This document shows, piece by piece, positions 18,976-29,847 of a DNA stretch of 64,000 bases. This DNA is from Cordylochernes scorpioides (lineage: Eukaryota > Arthropoda > Arachnida > Pseudoscorpiones > Chernetidae): positions 23,191,583 through 23,255,582 of the forward strand of contig CP092882.1 of assembly GCA_030710605.1 (NCBI GenBank), given 5' to 3'. The position numbers and the translations under genes are program-made. The notes beneath the pieces were generated by a model. It made no database searches. It had not been told where the DNA came from and worked only from the letters and a program-made list of their open reading frames with translations. Position 1 is the first letter of the stretch; every line of letters begins with the position of its first letter.

Positions 18976-19554
18976 GGGAGATTAAAGATAGTAAAAACAC
19001 TTACAACCGAAAAGATGATATAAATAATAGAATTAAATGACAATAATGATAACAGATAGAATCATCAATATATTATAACTATTTTAAAACTTCGACATAT
19101 GCAAATTAGCGGCTATTTTGCATATTTTCGAGCTTTCTCTCTAACTTGATGATAATGATTTCTTATTATCACTATATATCTCTTCTACTTTCCATGAGTT
19201 TTAACTTTTTTGTAAGTTTTACCATCTTGAATCTCCCAGGATTTCTTTTAATTTGATTCTTTGCGTACGAAACAAATAATAGGAACAGTATATCCAGCAT
19301 ACAAGAAATTTAGTCCTCTGGATACTTTGTTGATTCGATTAAAAAATGTAATATTTTTGTAAATAAATCTTTGACTTTATTTTTTAATAGATCAAAATCC
19401 ATATTCTAAGTCATTAGATAATAAAAAGGTATTTATTGGATTGATTCCATTATTAAATATCAAATGTATAAATTTATTTTTTTGTTTTGAAAATATAAAG
19501 CCTCCTATTCATACTTAAACAATTAGATAATTAAAGGGAATATATCAAAATTCG
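18976..19554. other. AT-rich, no gene seen
   Basis: No ORF above noise. 19420-19460 resembles the arms of the 13401-13558 foldback (TATTTATTGGATTGATTCC). Confidence 0.4.
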
Positions 19555-19700
19555 AAACTATTATAAACGTGTATGATTCTTTTTAAAAATAAACAATTTC
19601 TACAGTCCTTACTGCAATAGAAAAATTAATGGGAGGGCCCCTGGCTCATCAGTGGTGAACCCTATTATATAACAGATGGCGCGCTAATGCATCATGATAT
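19555..19700 (-). mobile_element. motif-bearing repeat, truncated
   Basis: Contains TTCTACAGTCCTTACTGC, GGGAGGGCCCCTGGCTCATC and CAGTGGTGAACCCT, then breaks off into ATAACAGATGGCGCGCTAAT. That flank also borders the copies at 14090 and 54790. The GAAA half of the motif is missing. Confidence 0.65.
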
Positions 19701-20026
19701 AAAAGGGAATATATATTGGATTGAATCCATTATTTAAACCAATATATTACTTTTTTTATTTGATAGAAATAGAAGAAGCCTTTAACGCTTCATGACTTGT
19801 TTATTTATGTCTTTTAAATTTGTTTTAAATATGTATATTGCCACGTGGAAAATTATGGAAGACAAACTTCAGGATGAGACAACAATTTATTTAAGGCAAG
19901 AACAAACTATGAAGGATAAACAAAAGATAAGCAATGAGGGAAGTTTACAGAGTGGTAAAATATAAACATTAAAAATGATACTCGATTAATACTAGTGTAA
20001 AATAATAAATGCTTCACTACAATATA
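19701..20026. other. AT-rich, no gene seen
   Basis: Contains a further piece of the 13401 foldback arm (ATATATTGGATTGAATCC). Otherwise nothing. Confidence 0.4.
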
Positions 20027-20195
20027 CAGTAGAACCTCCCTGTAAAGGACACCTAGTTACAGAGCCAAAGTGTCCTTTAGGTGTTCTCTTACCGGAGAGT
20101 TGCTAAAGAGTAAAAATGGCATTTTTGGCAATGAAAACTGTCCTTTATAGAGAGGTGTCCTCTAGCGTGAGTGTCCTCTCATGGATGTTCTACTG
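20027..20195. mobile_element. pogo/Tigger-type MITE, 169 bp
   Basis: Ends CAGTAGAACCTCC and GGATGTTCTACTG are inverted repeats, each flanked by TA (20025-20026, 20196-20197), the Tc1/mariner target. The inside is semi-palindromic around AAAGGACACC and GGTGTCCTCT. No transposase. A relic copy is at 31768-31858. Confidence 0.8.
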
Positions 20196-20349
20196 TATTA
20201 GTATTAAATATTTATATATTGAGACACAACTATCCCGAGCTAGGAAAGGGAAAATTTTTGAGAAAGGTAAATTTTTATTAGTTTTCAGTAGGTTAATGCT
20301 ATATAGCATAAAATATAGAGTATAAAAGATCTATATGCTATTTTCCGTT

Positions 20350-20775
20350 CTAACTTTTATAATACCTAGTTTACAACGAACCACGGAAATTTTAAGGGAT
20401 TTTTAGCAACAATTGGAGCGGTTGAAGAATCTAGCTGTCTCTGTGGAAAGGAAATCCAGGACTCGAGACATCTACTGCTGGAAATGCCCACTCTTCTTTA
20501 GCGCTAGACAACAGACAGTAAACAATGTTGTAGATCTATATCAATTTGTAAATACTAGAGATAATTATCACAGATTTAAACATTTTTGTAAATATATTTA
20601 TGATTATCTTTCTAAACTCAAAGGATCAGGTTTCTAATAGATCTCATTATTTTTTAAATTAATTAATTTGCTGTATAATATGTTTATAAGTGCTCCTGTT
20701 TAAAAATTTAAATCGACGCAATTATCCCTAATCGGGATATCGCGTTTTGTATGTTGAAATAAATAAATATAGGTT
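20350..20775 (+). mobile_element. 5'-truncated LINE, same family as 14930-15770
   Basis: ORF2 end with NHGNFKGFLATIGAVEE, then CLCGKEIQDSRHLLL, after which the second half of the finger is altered and a frame change follows. The 3' UTR has ATCCC/GGGAT in the hairpin position (about 20726-20741) and ends in AAATAAATAAAT. Shorter and more decayed than the first copy. Confidence 0.75.
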
Positions 20776-21133
20776 TAATTATATTGGTATATACATACAA
20801 TATAATACACTAGCTATAAACTAGATGGAAGTTTTTTAAATAAACCCTAGAAGAGAACAATTTGACATACATAGGCCAATAAAATAACAAATTAAGAAAC
20901 CAAGCCAAACACTTCGTTAAAAAATCTTGGCGAGACAGGGTAAGACAAAAAAGGTTTTCTTCCTGACAAGAAGACATCAATGGAGTAAAGGCATCCCGTT
21001 TCTTTTTTATATTTTTTCCTTCACAGTCTTGTGGCCTCGTCGTAGTTAATTTATAAAGTGACTGATGTGCTATATGTGATACACATGTTGAAAGGTATAT
21101 GTGATGATATGGAGTAATGAATTACAATTAATA
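20776..21133. other. no gene identified
   Basis: AT-rich. CAAGAAGACATCAATGGAGT and CTTGTGGCCTCGTCGTAG are unassigned. No ORF of note. Confidence 0.35.
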
Positions 21134-21324
21134 TATAACGAATCAAAAGTTTTTACGGAGGAGTATCTTTTATTATATTTTGTGCAAGCTTTCGAACTTT
21201 GCAGTTCTTCCACAGGCGGTAGTATTTCTGTGCTATCCATGCCTGTGGAAGAACTGCAAAGTTCGAAAGCTTGCACAAATATAATAAAAGATACTCCTCC
21301 GTAAAAACCTTTGATTCGTTATAC
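21134..21324. mobile_element. Penelope-type foldback, 191 bp
   Basis: Arms of about 80 bases: TATAACGAATCAAAAGTTTT and GTGCAAGCTTTCGAACTTTG return inverted, ending AACCTTTGATTCGTTATA. At the inner end CCTGTGGA, AGAAC TGCAAA GTTC, GAAA has the hairpin-GAAA order seen at 17210 and 29968. The short ORFs on both strands are palindrome by-products. Confidence 0.75.
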
Positions 21325-21481
21325 ACTTATACCAATTGTACGGAGTTTACCTGTAGAAATTAATACAATTAATGTGTTGCGGATAGGATTCCTGGCTGAT
21401 GAAATGGTTTCTAGGTAAAAATATCAGGCTTATAGGAATAATATGACAAAATAGTAAAATATGACATTATACTGGGATAAG

Positions 21482-21602
21482 GTTCATAAATTAAGAAAAA
21501 GGCATCTCCTTATCGTGCAAATGAAAGTTGCTGATTCCGAGAGATGTCGCAAGCCATCAGCAACTTTCTGTTGCACGATAAGGAGATGCCTTTTTCTTAA
21601 TT
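21482..21602. mobile_element. foldback element, about 120 bp
   Basis: AAAAAGGCATCTCCTTATCG and TGCAAATGAAAGTTGCTGAT return inverted as ATCAGCAACTTTCTGTTGCA and CGATAAGGAGATGCCTTTTT. A half copy is at 8125. Confidence 0.75.
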
Positions 21603-21845
21603 CTAGAGAGAAGTTTCTTTTCAAAATCTTTAATCTTTCGTTTTCGGACTTGATTTGGTGATAAATTAATGGCTTGATTTAACAATTCAATAGAATAATC
21701 CAATGTAATAATATTAGTAAAAAATATCAGACCTCCAGGGAGAAGTTTCGTTTTAAATTCTTTAATCTATAGCTTTCGGGCTTTTGATTTGGCAATAAAT
21801 TCATGACTTGAGTGAATAATCCAATAAAAATAATCCTTTGTATCT
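21603..21845. repeat. two direct copies of a segment of about 125 bp
   Basis: GAGAAGTTTC, TCTTTAATCT, GATTTGG and CAATAGAATAATCC recur about 125-130 bases apart (21609 and 21738). Diverged; no coding sense. Confidence 0.55.
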
Positions 21846-21884
21846 GTCCTGGTGTGGAAATAACACCTACCCACATTTTCTCAT

Positions 21885-22262
21885 GTTCAGAAATGGCCGC
21901 AGCCTTGCAGAAAATTGACATGGACCCAGAGAAAAGCAGATTTACACACCCAAGATAGTGGACATTACTACTGCTGTGATAGAGATGCATGGAGACATCT
22001 GAGGCTCTTCATTGGACACGACAACAAAAACTAATAAACAAAGACCTAGAACAGCAACTTCACACACCCAAGATAGAGGACATTGCGACTGCTGTGATAG
22101 AGATGCATGGGGACATCTGAGGCTCTTTATTGGATACGACAACAACAGCTGATAAACAAAGACCTAGAACAGTAGCTTTACACACCCAAGATAGAGGACA
22201 ATGCGACTGCTGTGATAGAGATGCATGGGGACATCTGAGGCTCTTTATTGAACACGAAAAAA
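21885..22262 (-). repeat. 118-120 bp satellite, three units
   Basis: Minus-strand units of the satellite that fills 63300-64000. The block TTGGACACGAC recurs at 22010, 22130 and (changed) 22248. It begins with ATGGCCGCAGCC, then GCAGAAAATTGACATG, a flank also present at 61345, so the satellite travels with common flanking sequence. Confidence 0.85.
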
Positions 22263-22439
22263 TGATGTTTGATCTATAATTGATAAAAGGGAATGTTTTG
22301 AAATGATTTGTCTTGATAATTTCGATGAAGAGAGATTCCAGTCTACTGATGCTGCTTATCCAGTCTTATCATTGTTGTAGTGGTGTATCCTGGAAACCAG
22401 TTCAATAACACTGAAAGACGCAAATACAATAGCAAAAAT
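22263..22439. other. no gene identified
   Basis: AT-rich segment between the satellite and the LINE tail; nothing recognised. Confidence 0.3.
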
Positions 22440-22745
22440 CATCACCAAAACCAAAATACCTCAGCCCATATGCAACCTTAACATTAACAGAGAATTAACG
22501 GGAACAATTTCAAGAATCAGAAAAGGACATTTTAAAGGAATGAAGATAAACCTAGATATGAATAGATCCTACAGGAACTGCAATAACTGTCACAACACCC
22601 AACTTACTCCAGACCATATATACAGTTACCCGGCCATCCTTGCAATTCTCTATATGGCAGACATCAATCCAGAAGAGGACAATCATACGGACAAGGCATC
22701 TCAGTTGGCCGATATTGTGATCAGGGTGCACGGACCGATCTGATC
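22440..22745 (+). pseudogene. C-terminal fragment of LINE or RNase H-type protein
   Basis: The frame reads ELTGTISRIRKGHFKGMKI, then YRNCNNCHNTQLTPDHIYSY. The pattern T-S-R-x-R-x-G-H followed by CxxC...H is typical of the region after RNase H in arthropod Jockey/I-group LINE ORF2 proteins. Open for about 100 codons including the part before the ATG at 22540. No RT nearby, so a truncated remnant. Confidence 0.5.
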
Positions 22746-23273
22746 TGCTCCATGGACACATGGACACCACCACCAGTGATGTACCCATTCTTACAGTACT
22801 GAAAGCTGGTAACTGCATTGATAAACTACACTCATGGACAAAACTTATGGAAGTGGAAAGTCTTTGATGTCGTTTTTTTCGCCCAGAGGCAATTTTGTTC
22901 ACACTTGGTTATTTCGTGTGTCTTCAATAAAGGTCACTGTAATAACTTTCTGATTTATTGTCTCAATGCCGATATACATGCTAAAAGGTAACAACTTCCT
23001 TAAGTTTTGTCCTTGTTTGTGTCTTTATCTCGTTCTGTCTTTAGCTAACTTTCACGTTTCCTCCAGGATCAATTCTGTGATTTGTCTAATTTGTGTTAAA
23101 TCCATTTTCTTCTTTATTTTATATCTTCCCTCTCCCCTCAACAATACATTGAATAATGGCTTTCTCTAAGAATTCTTCCCATATTCTAATGATATGTCCA
23201 TAATTGAATCACACACAATCTTTTTGGATCGTTAGTGAGTCTAGGCTTCTCGAATTGGTTCCTCTTGAAGTCT

Positions 23274-23304
<31 letters not shown>

Positions 23305-23456
23305 AAGCTACTTTATTACATCGTTCATTAAAGATTGTATAGATTTAAATGATATAAACAAAAAAATAAAATTAAATAAGATTATATAATGATATATGTG
23401 AATGAATAAAAATACATTTTAAAAATATCAATAAATATACATATATTTATAAAATA
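22746..23456. other. no gene; (GA)n microsatellite
   Basis: Low-complexity and unassigned sequence. (GA)n at 23277-23300. A 67-codon frame at 22966-23169 is hydrophobic and pyrimidine-rich and judged chance. Confidence 0.4.
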
Positions 23457-24650
23457 CTAGACGAATGACCCGGGCAACGCCCGGGTTTACCCGATTAAAT
23501 GTTTTATTCAAACACTATTCGTTACAATTATAAATTTGGCGCCGTGGATGTCACTCTTGTGAAACGTCCCGCTCCAAACTTTACCGTCAGATTAGTTACG
23601 ATATACACATGTGTAAATCTTCAAATCGAGCGAGCGTCTATAAATATCTCGATTTAGATCAAGTATTCTAATTATTAAGCGAACTATTATTAATAAAATT
23701 TTGAGAAGATATCGATTTTAAACGTATTTATAACCTTGATAGAGGGCGCTGTTCGTGAGCTAAGTAGAATAATTTGAATATATATTTTTAATATTTAATT
23801 TATATATAATTTAAAATAGCCTATCGTTTTCCTCGTACTTTTTTACCTATGTATGGAAATCTTGGTACTGTAAAAAAAAAAACTTTGCTTCAATAATATA
23901 TATAAAAAAAAAACACCCAGGCTAAGTTTCGAACCAAGGTTGTGGAAATACGAAGCCGCACACCTAACCATTAAGCTACGCTTGGCATCAAAAATATTCG
24001 CATGCAAAGCTATTTCAGGCATTACATATTTCTAACGACCTTTTTGAAATAGGTTTTTGAAACATGGAAATTATAATACTTCAAATAAATAGAAATAGAG
24101 TGAACACAAATAAAACATACCAAATATTTCGAATTAGAGCAGTTATTTTAAACGGCGAATTAGATCAGTTATATCAAAAAATGAAAATATATAAATAAAT
24201 AAAACATTCCAAATATTTCAAGAGCAGTTATTTTAAACGGCGAATTAGATCAGTTATATATAAAAAGGAAAATATATAAATAAATAAAATCTACCAAATA
24301 TTTCAAATTAGAGCAGTTATTATATAAATATTTATATTATATGTGTTATTAAGCGAACTATTATTAATAAAATATTGAGAAGATTTAGATTTTAAACGGA
24401 TTTATAACCTTTTAATACTTGATAGAGGGCGCTGTTCGTGAGCTAAGTAAAATAATTTGAATATATAGTTTTAATAATTATATTTATAATAATATATAAT
24501 AATAATAATAATAATATATTTTTTAAAATAGACTATCGTCTTCCCCGTTATTTTTTACCTATGTATGGGAATTTTGGTTTGAATTAGTGTACTACTGCGA
24601 ATTTGTATACCGGACATACATACAAACATTCATTTTTATATATATAGAGA
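23457..24650 (-). mobile_element. non-autonomous Helitron, complete, 1194 bp
   Basis: Minus strand: starts TCTCTATATATATAAAAATG at 24650 after an A and ends CTAG at 23457 before a T. The terminal hairpin ACCCGGGC GTT GCCCGGGT is perfect. Its 3' 150 bases match the Helitron at 3799-4518. Internally it has direct repeats (GATAGAGGGCGCTGTTCGTG at 23740 and 24421; CAGTTATTTTAAACGGCGAA at 24140 and 24225). It carries a tRNA-like sequence on its own strand. No Rep/helicase. Confidence 0.88.
23915..23989 (-). other. tRNA-like pol III boxes inside the Helitron
   Basis: Minus strand: A box TAGCTTAATGG fits TRGYNNANNGG and B box GGTTCGAAAC fits GGTTCRANNC, spaced as in a tRNA. The 5' end GATGCCAAGCG is tRNA-like, but anticodon arm and acceptor pairing are poor. 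Hence a tRNA-derived SINE head or tRNA pseudogene rather than a working tRNA. Confidence 0.55.
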
Positions 24651-24656
24651 TATAAA

Positions 24657-24699
24657 AAAGTCTTCATTGGTGGCGCCCATCGCGGGAAAGACTCCGCCA
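24657..24699 (-). mobile_element. 3' UTR of the Tx1-like LINE
   Basis: AAGTCTTCATTGGTGGCGCC and the following CGCGGGAAAGAC match 12268-12345, marking a conserved LINE 3' end only six bases from the Helitron boundary. Confidence 0.6.
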
Positions 24700-25146
24700 T
24701 CAATAGACCGCCAGAGTTCTTTCCCACAGAGTGGGCAGGTCGATGTTATGGCTGGCATTACCCACCTCAAAACCAAGATGGTATTTGTAGATGGTAGCCT
24801 TCGATAAACTTGTTATTGCCTCGGGATGGAGGCCGACGCCGAAGAGCCAGGCCAGTAGATCAAGGGGCATATCACAGAAGACGAGGTCGCAGTGGTAGGG
24901 TCGCACGGCTCGACAACTCCAGTATCTGTGGATCCAGCGACCCGTCGCTGGCACAGGTGGCACGCCTTGAGGCAGAATGTCCATTATAGGGTAGAGCGTG
25001 GGGGTCAGCCGTAGGGCGACATCTGCGTCGTGCTCTGAGAAGCAGTTGTGACGCAAGTCAGTTCGGGAGATGGAACGAGGCACGTTCACGGGGATAACCC
25101 AGCGCGATTCAAGCTTTCCAATAGAATGTGTCTGCAGCCGTGCCAA
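24700..25146 (-). pseudogene. Tx1-like LINE ORF2, C-terminal tail
   Basis: A 148-codon open stretch containing ATGRWIHRYWSCRAV and CDLVFCDMPLDLLAWLFG. A neighbouring frame shows CHLC in the expected finger position, so a frame change separates the Cys pair from the rest. It closes the ORF2 of the LINE whose RT lies at 25979-26671. Copies of this tail occur at 14216 and 18652. Confidence 0.6.
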
Positions 25147-25275
25147 GTCTAGTGCAAGGCGCGCGCTCTAGCTGTTGAGGCTGGTAATGGGCGCAGCCAT
25201 TCCCCGCAGGATGATGGTCTGCGCCTCGTACTTCACATAATAGCTGGAGCTGGCGTTTGCCTGCAGGAAACGCCG

Positions 25276-26027
25276 TTAGAAGCCCCCCAAATGCTGCGCG
25301 TCCAGGAACACGGTCCGCGTTGAGCGCTCTGGGACAGGAATATCATAGGAGAAGACTCGAATAGTCGTCTGTAGGCAGCGCTTGGGAGCTAGCAGGTCTG
25401 GCGGCCGCAGGAAACTGTTGTCGCCTTGTAGACGCAGACACCTCAGGTTGGCGGGGTACAAACCATGGTAGTCCGGTTCAGAGACAGTGGACGCGGCTTC
25501 CCAGAGGCTCATCAGTCTTCCTTGGTGAAAGCCAGACCACAGGTGCCAGCGCGGTTAGCCACGCCTGGCTGCGGCCCAGCTAAAAGAAGCCTTTGGGAGG
25601 CTTGGACTCACTTCAGGCAGACGAGCCGAAGCTGGCCCGCGATGCCCAACAGGCCGACGCCATCCTAAGAGACAGGACGCGCCAGGATACCCCCGGGAAG
25701 CCACGATACTCAGCTTTAATTCAACACGAAGTACGCTAGCCGTGCCTCTATCCAGGCGATAGTGAATTCAGATGGAACGTAGCCGTGGAGGTGGTGCAGG
25801 ATGGAACCCAGGACCAGACTATTGGCCGCGCGGGCACGCCCCACCATCGACAGGCCGCGGGTGAAGGGAGACCACCTCGCGATGGCTCGCTCCAGCAGCT
25901 CCATCAGGTGGGAGGTCTGGCAAGCGCGGTGTTCCCGGCGGTCATCGTGCAGCCCAGGGCAGTCATCGACTCGGACGTCTAGGAGATTCCCAGAGGAGAA
26001 TCCGTCCGATGCATCCAGGAACCGCAC
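25276..26027 (-). pseudogene. Tx1-like LINE ORF2, thumb and post-RT region
   Basis: The frame 26027-25716 contains RWSPFTRGLSMVGRARAAN and HHLHGYVPSEFTIAWIEARL. This is the LS-x-x-GR and following helical pattern after the RT of L1/Tx1-group LINEs. The frame 25512-25276 continues with YHGLYPANLRCLRLQ. Frames differ, so at least two indels or stops interrupt the protein. Confidence 0.6.
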
Positions 26028-26750
26028 CAGAGCTGGCAGCTCTTGTTGAAGTTGACTGCCACCCCGGAGGCCATGCGGAACTCTTCTAAGATTAGGGGCA
26101 CAATCTCAAAATGTGGGTCGTTTCTGATGAAGATAACGATGTCATCCGCATAGGCGATCACGCATTTGCGACCCAAGATTCTCTCGAGGTGGCGTAGCAG
26201 AGGCCCAACTCCGATGCTGAAGAGGCCAGCGCTGAGACGGCAGCCCTGTCTCACCCCGTTGAGAAGCGAGAAGGCCTTGGTGTAGACATCTCCGACCCGG
26301 ATGGCGGAGTCTGCCTCTCCGTAGAGGACAGCAACCCACCCGAGGAAAGCAGATGGCAGGCCTAGTTTCTCCAACGGGGCGAGCAGGTAGATTCTGTTAA
26401 GGTTCTCGAACGCCAACTTCAGGTCCAGAGAGAAGACAGCCAGCGGCGTGTCATGTCTCGCTGCCCAGGTGACTTTGTCCGACACTCGCGCAATATTCCA
26501 GGAGAATAATCGTTCCGGAACGGCGTAGGTCTGACACTTGGGCACAAGGTCTGGCAGATGACGGCGTAGACGGCTCATGAACACGCCGCCGATAATAATG
26601 TAGTCTGTCGTTGGGAGGCCGATTGGACGGAATGCCTGTAGACTTAGACAACCGTGAGACTTCGGCAGCAAGTGACCTTTCTACGTCTTGAAGATGGGGG
26701 AAAGTCCCCGAGGAGTTGAGGAGCCTCGAAGATTTGCTAAAGAACTACCG
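25979..26750 (-). pseudogene. Tx1/L1-group LINE reverse transcriptase
   Basis: A 230-codon frame from 26671 plus a little upstream. Motifs in order: FRPIGLPTTDYIIIGG, QTYAVPERLFSWNI, FSLDLKLAFENLNR (motif A, Asp present), LNGVRQGCRLSAGLFSIGV (motif B, usual QGCPLS has Arg for Pro), VIAYADDIVIF (catalytic YADD), and GVAVNFNKSCQLW. The set fits the L1/Tx1 group. The protein would reverse-transcribe LINE RNA at a nick made by its endonuclease. GC content is higher than the surroundings. Open here but broken on both sides, so dead. Confidence 0.85.
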
Positions 26751-27639
26751 AGAATACATTTTGAAATGGTTTGACAAACTCGCAGGGTAATTCATCTCAT
26801 ACTGATGCACAGCCGTTTGGCAGGCGGTGGATGGCTTCCACTATCTGGTTGCGGGAAATATCAGCGAGAAAGAGCTGGTCCCACTCGTCGAGCTCCAAGG
26901 GCGGTCACTTCAGCAAGGAAGTCGGCGATGGCTTAAGCCAAGCTAGGAAACGTCTTAGCTGGCCCCCGGAGATGGCGTTGCCGTCGTCGTCGGTGAAGGT
27001 GGAGGGAGAGCGACGTCTGGCTCGGAGGGAACGCCCGAGGTCCGACAAGGAAGGATAGTCGGAGCGGGCAGTGTCGTCCTCCAGTCTCCGCCTCAGGAAG
27101 TGGCTTGCTCTCTCGATGTATCACCGCCGGACTCGGCGATGGCAGGTGAGAGGGATCGTATCTCCGCGACCAGATCTGCCTTGATCCTGGTCCATTGTTC
27201 TCATAACATTGGGGGTAAAGAATTTTCTAAGTCTTCCGATATTTCATCGATGAAGGTTTCCATTCGATCGACGAACAGGTCTGACGGTAGCAGCTTGCCG
27301 ATGCAGGGAAGTCTTGTAGGAGCTGGTTCTCCTACTTGGATCAGGACGGCACGGCGGTCCGATTAGGCGTAGACTACAGTTTAGTATTGGGTGACGCAGT
27401 CGCAGAAGCTTGACGTGCGACGACCCGACTTCTGAAGATTGCGATGTCGACGAGGTCAGCTTGGTCCAGGAGATCTTCCTGGGCTTCTACTGAACTCGAT
27501 GCCAGGTCCTTAGTCGACACCTCAGAGATTTTATAGATCCGCGCATCTTTTTACCACGAGAACTGCAATGGTCTACAGTTGGCGGCATCGCTCTTCAGCA
27601 GCATGAGAGACGTGGGCGCTGACACACGTTATGGAGATT
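26751..27639 (-). pseudogene. LINE ORF2 linker between endonuclease and RT, decayed
   Basis: GC-rich sequence of LINE-like composition between the endonuclease and the RT, without a continuous frame. Short frames on the plus strand here are shadows. Confidence 0.5.
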
Positions 27640-28010
27640 CCCTGGTGAGTTTGATGAAAGAAACCTTGACAGGCCATAGGATCTGCTGCCGGTGAACAAC
27701 GACCCCAGCCGCAAAGACTCGGGTGAGTCCTGACCTCACGGTGGTCGTTGCGGAGACAAAAACGGCGCTGTAGCCGAGGTTTCCTACGTGATCCAGGGAC
27801 ATGACGTTGGTCTCCTGCAGGAAGCATATATGAATCTCATGCTCCTTGAGAAAACAACAGAGTTTGATTCTCCATCGAAGAGTGGCGATGCCTCATATGT
27901 TCAGGGTTGTAATTAGGAAGTTAATTTGGGCTGCCGAGAAGAGTTCCTGCCGTACGAGAGTTTCTTGTACAGGGTACTGTTAGTTTCTTTTGTAAGAGCC
28001 ATGAGCTAGA
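27640..28010 (-). pseudogene. Tx1-like LINE AP-type endonuclease, N-terminal part
   Basis: The minus-strand frame from about 27915 reads TLNI, a stop, then GIATLRWRIKLCCF, HEIHICFLQETNV and GYSAVFVSATTTVRSG. The FLQET Glu is the metal-binding residue of the endonuclease/exonuclease/phosphatase fold. Stops show decay. The unassigned 28010-28140 region upstream may be 5' UTR. No ORF1 is found, so the element is probably 5'-truncated. Confidence 0.65.
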
Positions 28011-28140
28011 AGGCCAGGTTGGGAGGAGGGTAGGGGGTGGGTGCAACTTGGAAGTTGGGTGTCGCCTGGTTGAAGCCGAAAAGATTCTTTTTCTAACGTT
28101 ACATATCGACCAAGATTTCAAAGTCCATTTGAACCTAGGC

Positions 28141-29078
28141 TTCGTTTAGGGATAGGTGTCTTTTTAAAGCTGAATTCAAATGAACACTAAAATTTGTTTT
28201 CTTGAATATGAAAATAAATAATTTAAATATATATACTTTATTTATACTACCTCGGAGATATTTTTAGAAAGTATTTATGCTAAAAAAGAAAATTTAAACT
28301 CATTAAAAAACTTTTTATTTGTTTAATGATGATTATTATATATGAACCATGCGCTTTTTTCAGGTCTCTGAATCTTAAATTGAGAAAGAATTGAATGCAT
28401 AGCCTATTTTTCATTATGAACAAAATATATATCAATTTTTATCTAGAAAAGTTGAATCGAACGAATATGAAGAAAACAAGAAACGTTTAAAAAACGCCAA
28501 ACGAGCGCCTAAGAAACAATTTAAAATTCAATACATCCTGCTACCTAAAGGCATCACAAAAGGCCTGAAGCTTTTAAAAAATTTCTAAGAGGATTAGCGA
28601 AGGATGACAAAAAGTGGGAAAGAAAACGGATTATTTTTTTTTTCACCATCGATTTTTATACGAGATAAAGCGATTAGTCTTTGGTTGTGCAGGAGGAAAG
28701 ACAAAGAGATTTGCTTTGGGCGAGAAATTGCTCGAATTTTGAAGCAGACGAAGATAGAAAAGCTGTAAATTGGATTAAAAATTTTTGAATATTTTTTTTT
28801 TGGAAATATTGAATTAGAGGAGCGAGAATAAAAGCGTTGCTATTTTTTTTGAAAGGCTTGAATTTTAAATGTATTTTATACACACAACTCATAAAAGGTG
28901 TATTGAAATTGTGTTAGCCTGTCTATAAATAATTTGTTATAGCTATCTGTAAAACTTTCAGGAAAAGAATTAGTGACAGAAAATAAATGGATTAAAATCT
29001 TGAATAACACATTTTGGATTCTAAAAAGTTCTATTTATTGTTTATTCATATATATTGTTACACTGAATAAAAGGCGCA
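28141..29078. other. no gene identified
   Basis: AT-rich, no continuous frame of note on either strand and no recognised repeat. It lies upstream of the heat-shock-type promoter. Confidence 0.4.
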
Positions 29079-29358
29079 TTCCAGAATGTTCTAGAAAGTA
29101 GAACAATTGCAGAAGAACTGATTAGCAAATTTAAATCGATTATACAAAGCTTAGTGCCGGCTGCTTTCTGATTGGCTGATCAACCTTGAGCGTTCTGGAA
29201 ATATCTACTCCGGGATATATAGGGATGAGGGACTCATGGAGGGAAGAAGAACGAAGCTACGTGGTGAACTCCAAGCAAACGCGAGCTGCTGTTTCAAGAG
29301 GTCGGACTGCTGCTTATCGCCGAAGCCGGTGAATTTTGTGGAAGATTCTAGAAGGTTC
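29079..29358 (+). promoter_or_regulatory. heat-shock-type promoter without recognised gene
   Basis: A perfect four-unit heat shock element TTCCAGAATGTTCTAGAA at 29079-29096. A further TTC-GAA pair at 29193-29200. An inverted CCAAT box GATTGGCTGA at 29170. A TATA box GATATATAGG at about 29214. A second four-unit element, GAAGATTCTAGAAGGTTC, lies downstream at 29341-29358. HSF trimers bind alternating GAA/TTC units five bases apart. The likely transcript starts near 29245, runs plus, and reaches a CAG/GTAAG donor at 29503. Confidence 0.6.
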
Positions 29359-29502
29359 TACAAACTTCCCTCTCCTGTTCTGTTCCTGTTTTCCTTATTT
29401 GTGCTGCAGTTTGTGAGTTTGCGACTGCAGTATTTTTTTACGTTGTTTTCTTTTGTATTCATCTGCAATTATTTTATTGTTTTGGCTTAACCCTTTAAGC
29501 GC
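29236..29502 (+). other. possible first exon (84-codon ORF, no domain)
   Basis: Starts about 20 bases after the TATA box. The 84-codon frame at 29236-29490 has a basic, Cys-containing N-terminus and a hydrophobic C-terminal half, and matches no family I know. It is followed by CCAGGTAAGA (29502-29511), a perfect 5' splice consensus, so this could be an untranslated or coding first exon. No matching acceptor or second exon is visible before the mariner at 30086. Confidence 0.3.
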
Positions 29503-29510
29503 CAGGTAAG

Positions 29511-29847
29511 ACGATGTATCGGTTTGATGTGACTTGATGCTCCTTTTCTCCTTAAAAAAATCTAATGAAAATTAATTAATTGTATTTTAAAGCGTATATT
29601 CTGTTGCATTGTGTTTCATATGAATCATAAAAGGGTTTATTTAAAAAAAATAATAATATAAAGAATAGTTTAATGTCTTTTGAAGGTTAACAATTATCAG
29701 GAATGACCTTGAAAACGGCCGGCACCTAAAGGGTCCCTGAAGATCCTTTGTACCCACGAATATTGTTTTTTTTGTTAAGTAACAACGTAACAAAATATCA
29801 ACACGTTAATAATTATAAAGAAGGAAAATTGATAAAGATATAATTAT
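29511..29847. other. AT-rich, no gene
   Basis: Contains CGGCCGGCACCTAAAGGGT, an imperfect inverted partner of ACCCTTTAAGCGCC at 29490. Otherwise nothing. Confidence 0.35.

Noticed and set aside
23915..23989. Functional tRNA gene
   Set aside because: A and B boxes are perfect, but acceptor and anticodon arms do not pair properly, and it lies inside a Helitron.
26771..27366. Plus-strand ORFs across the LINE at 24.7-28 kb
   Set aside because: GC-rich shadows of a minus-strand LINE; the minus frames carry the RT and endonuclease motifs.
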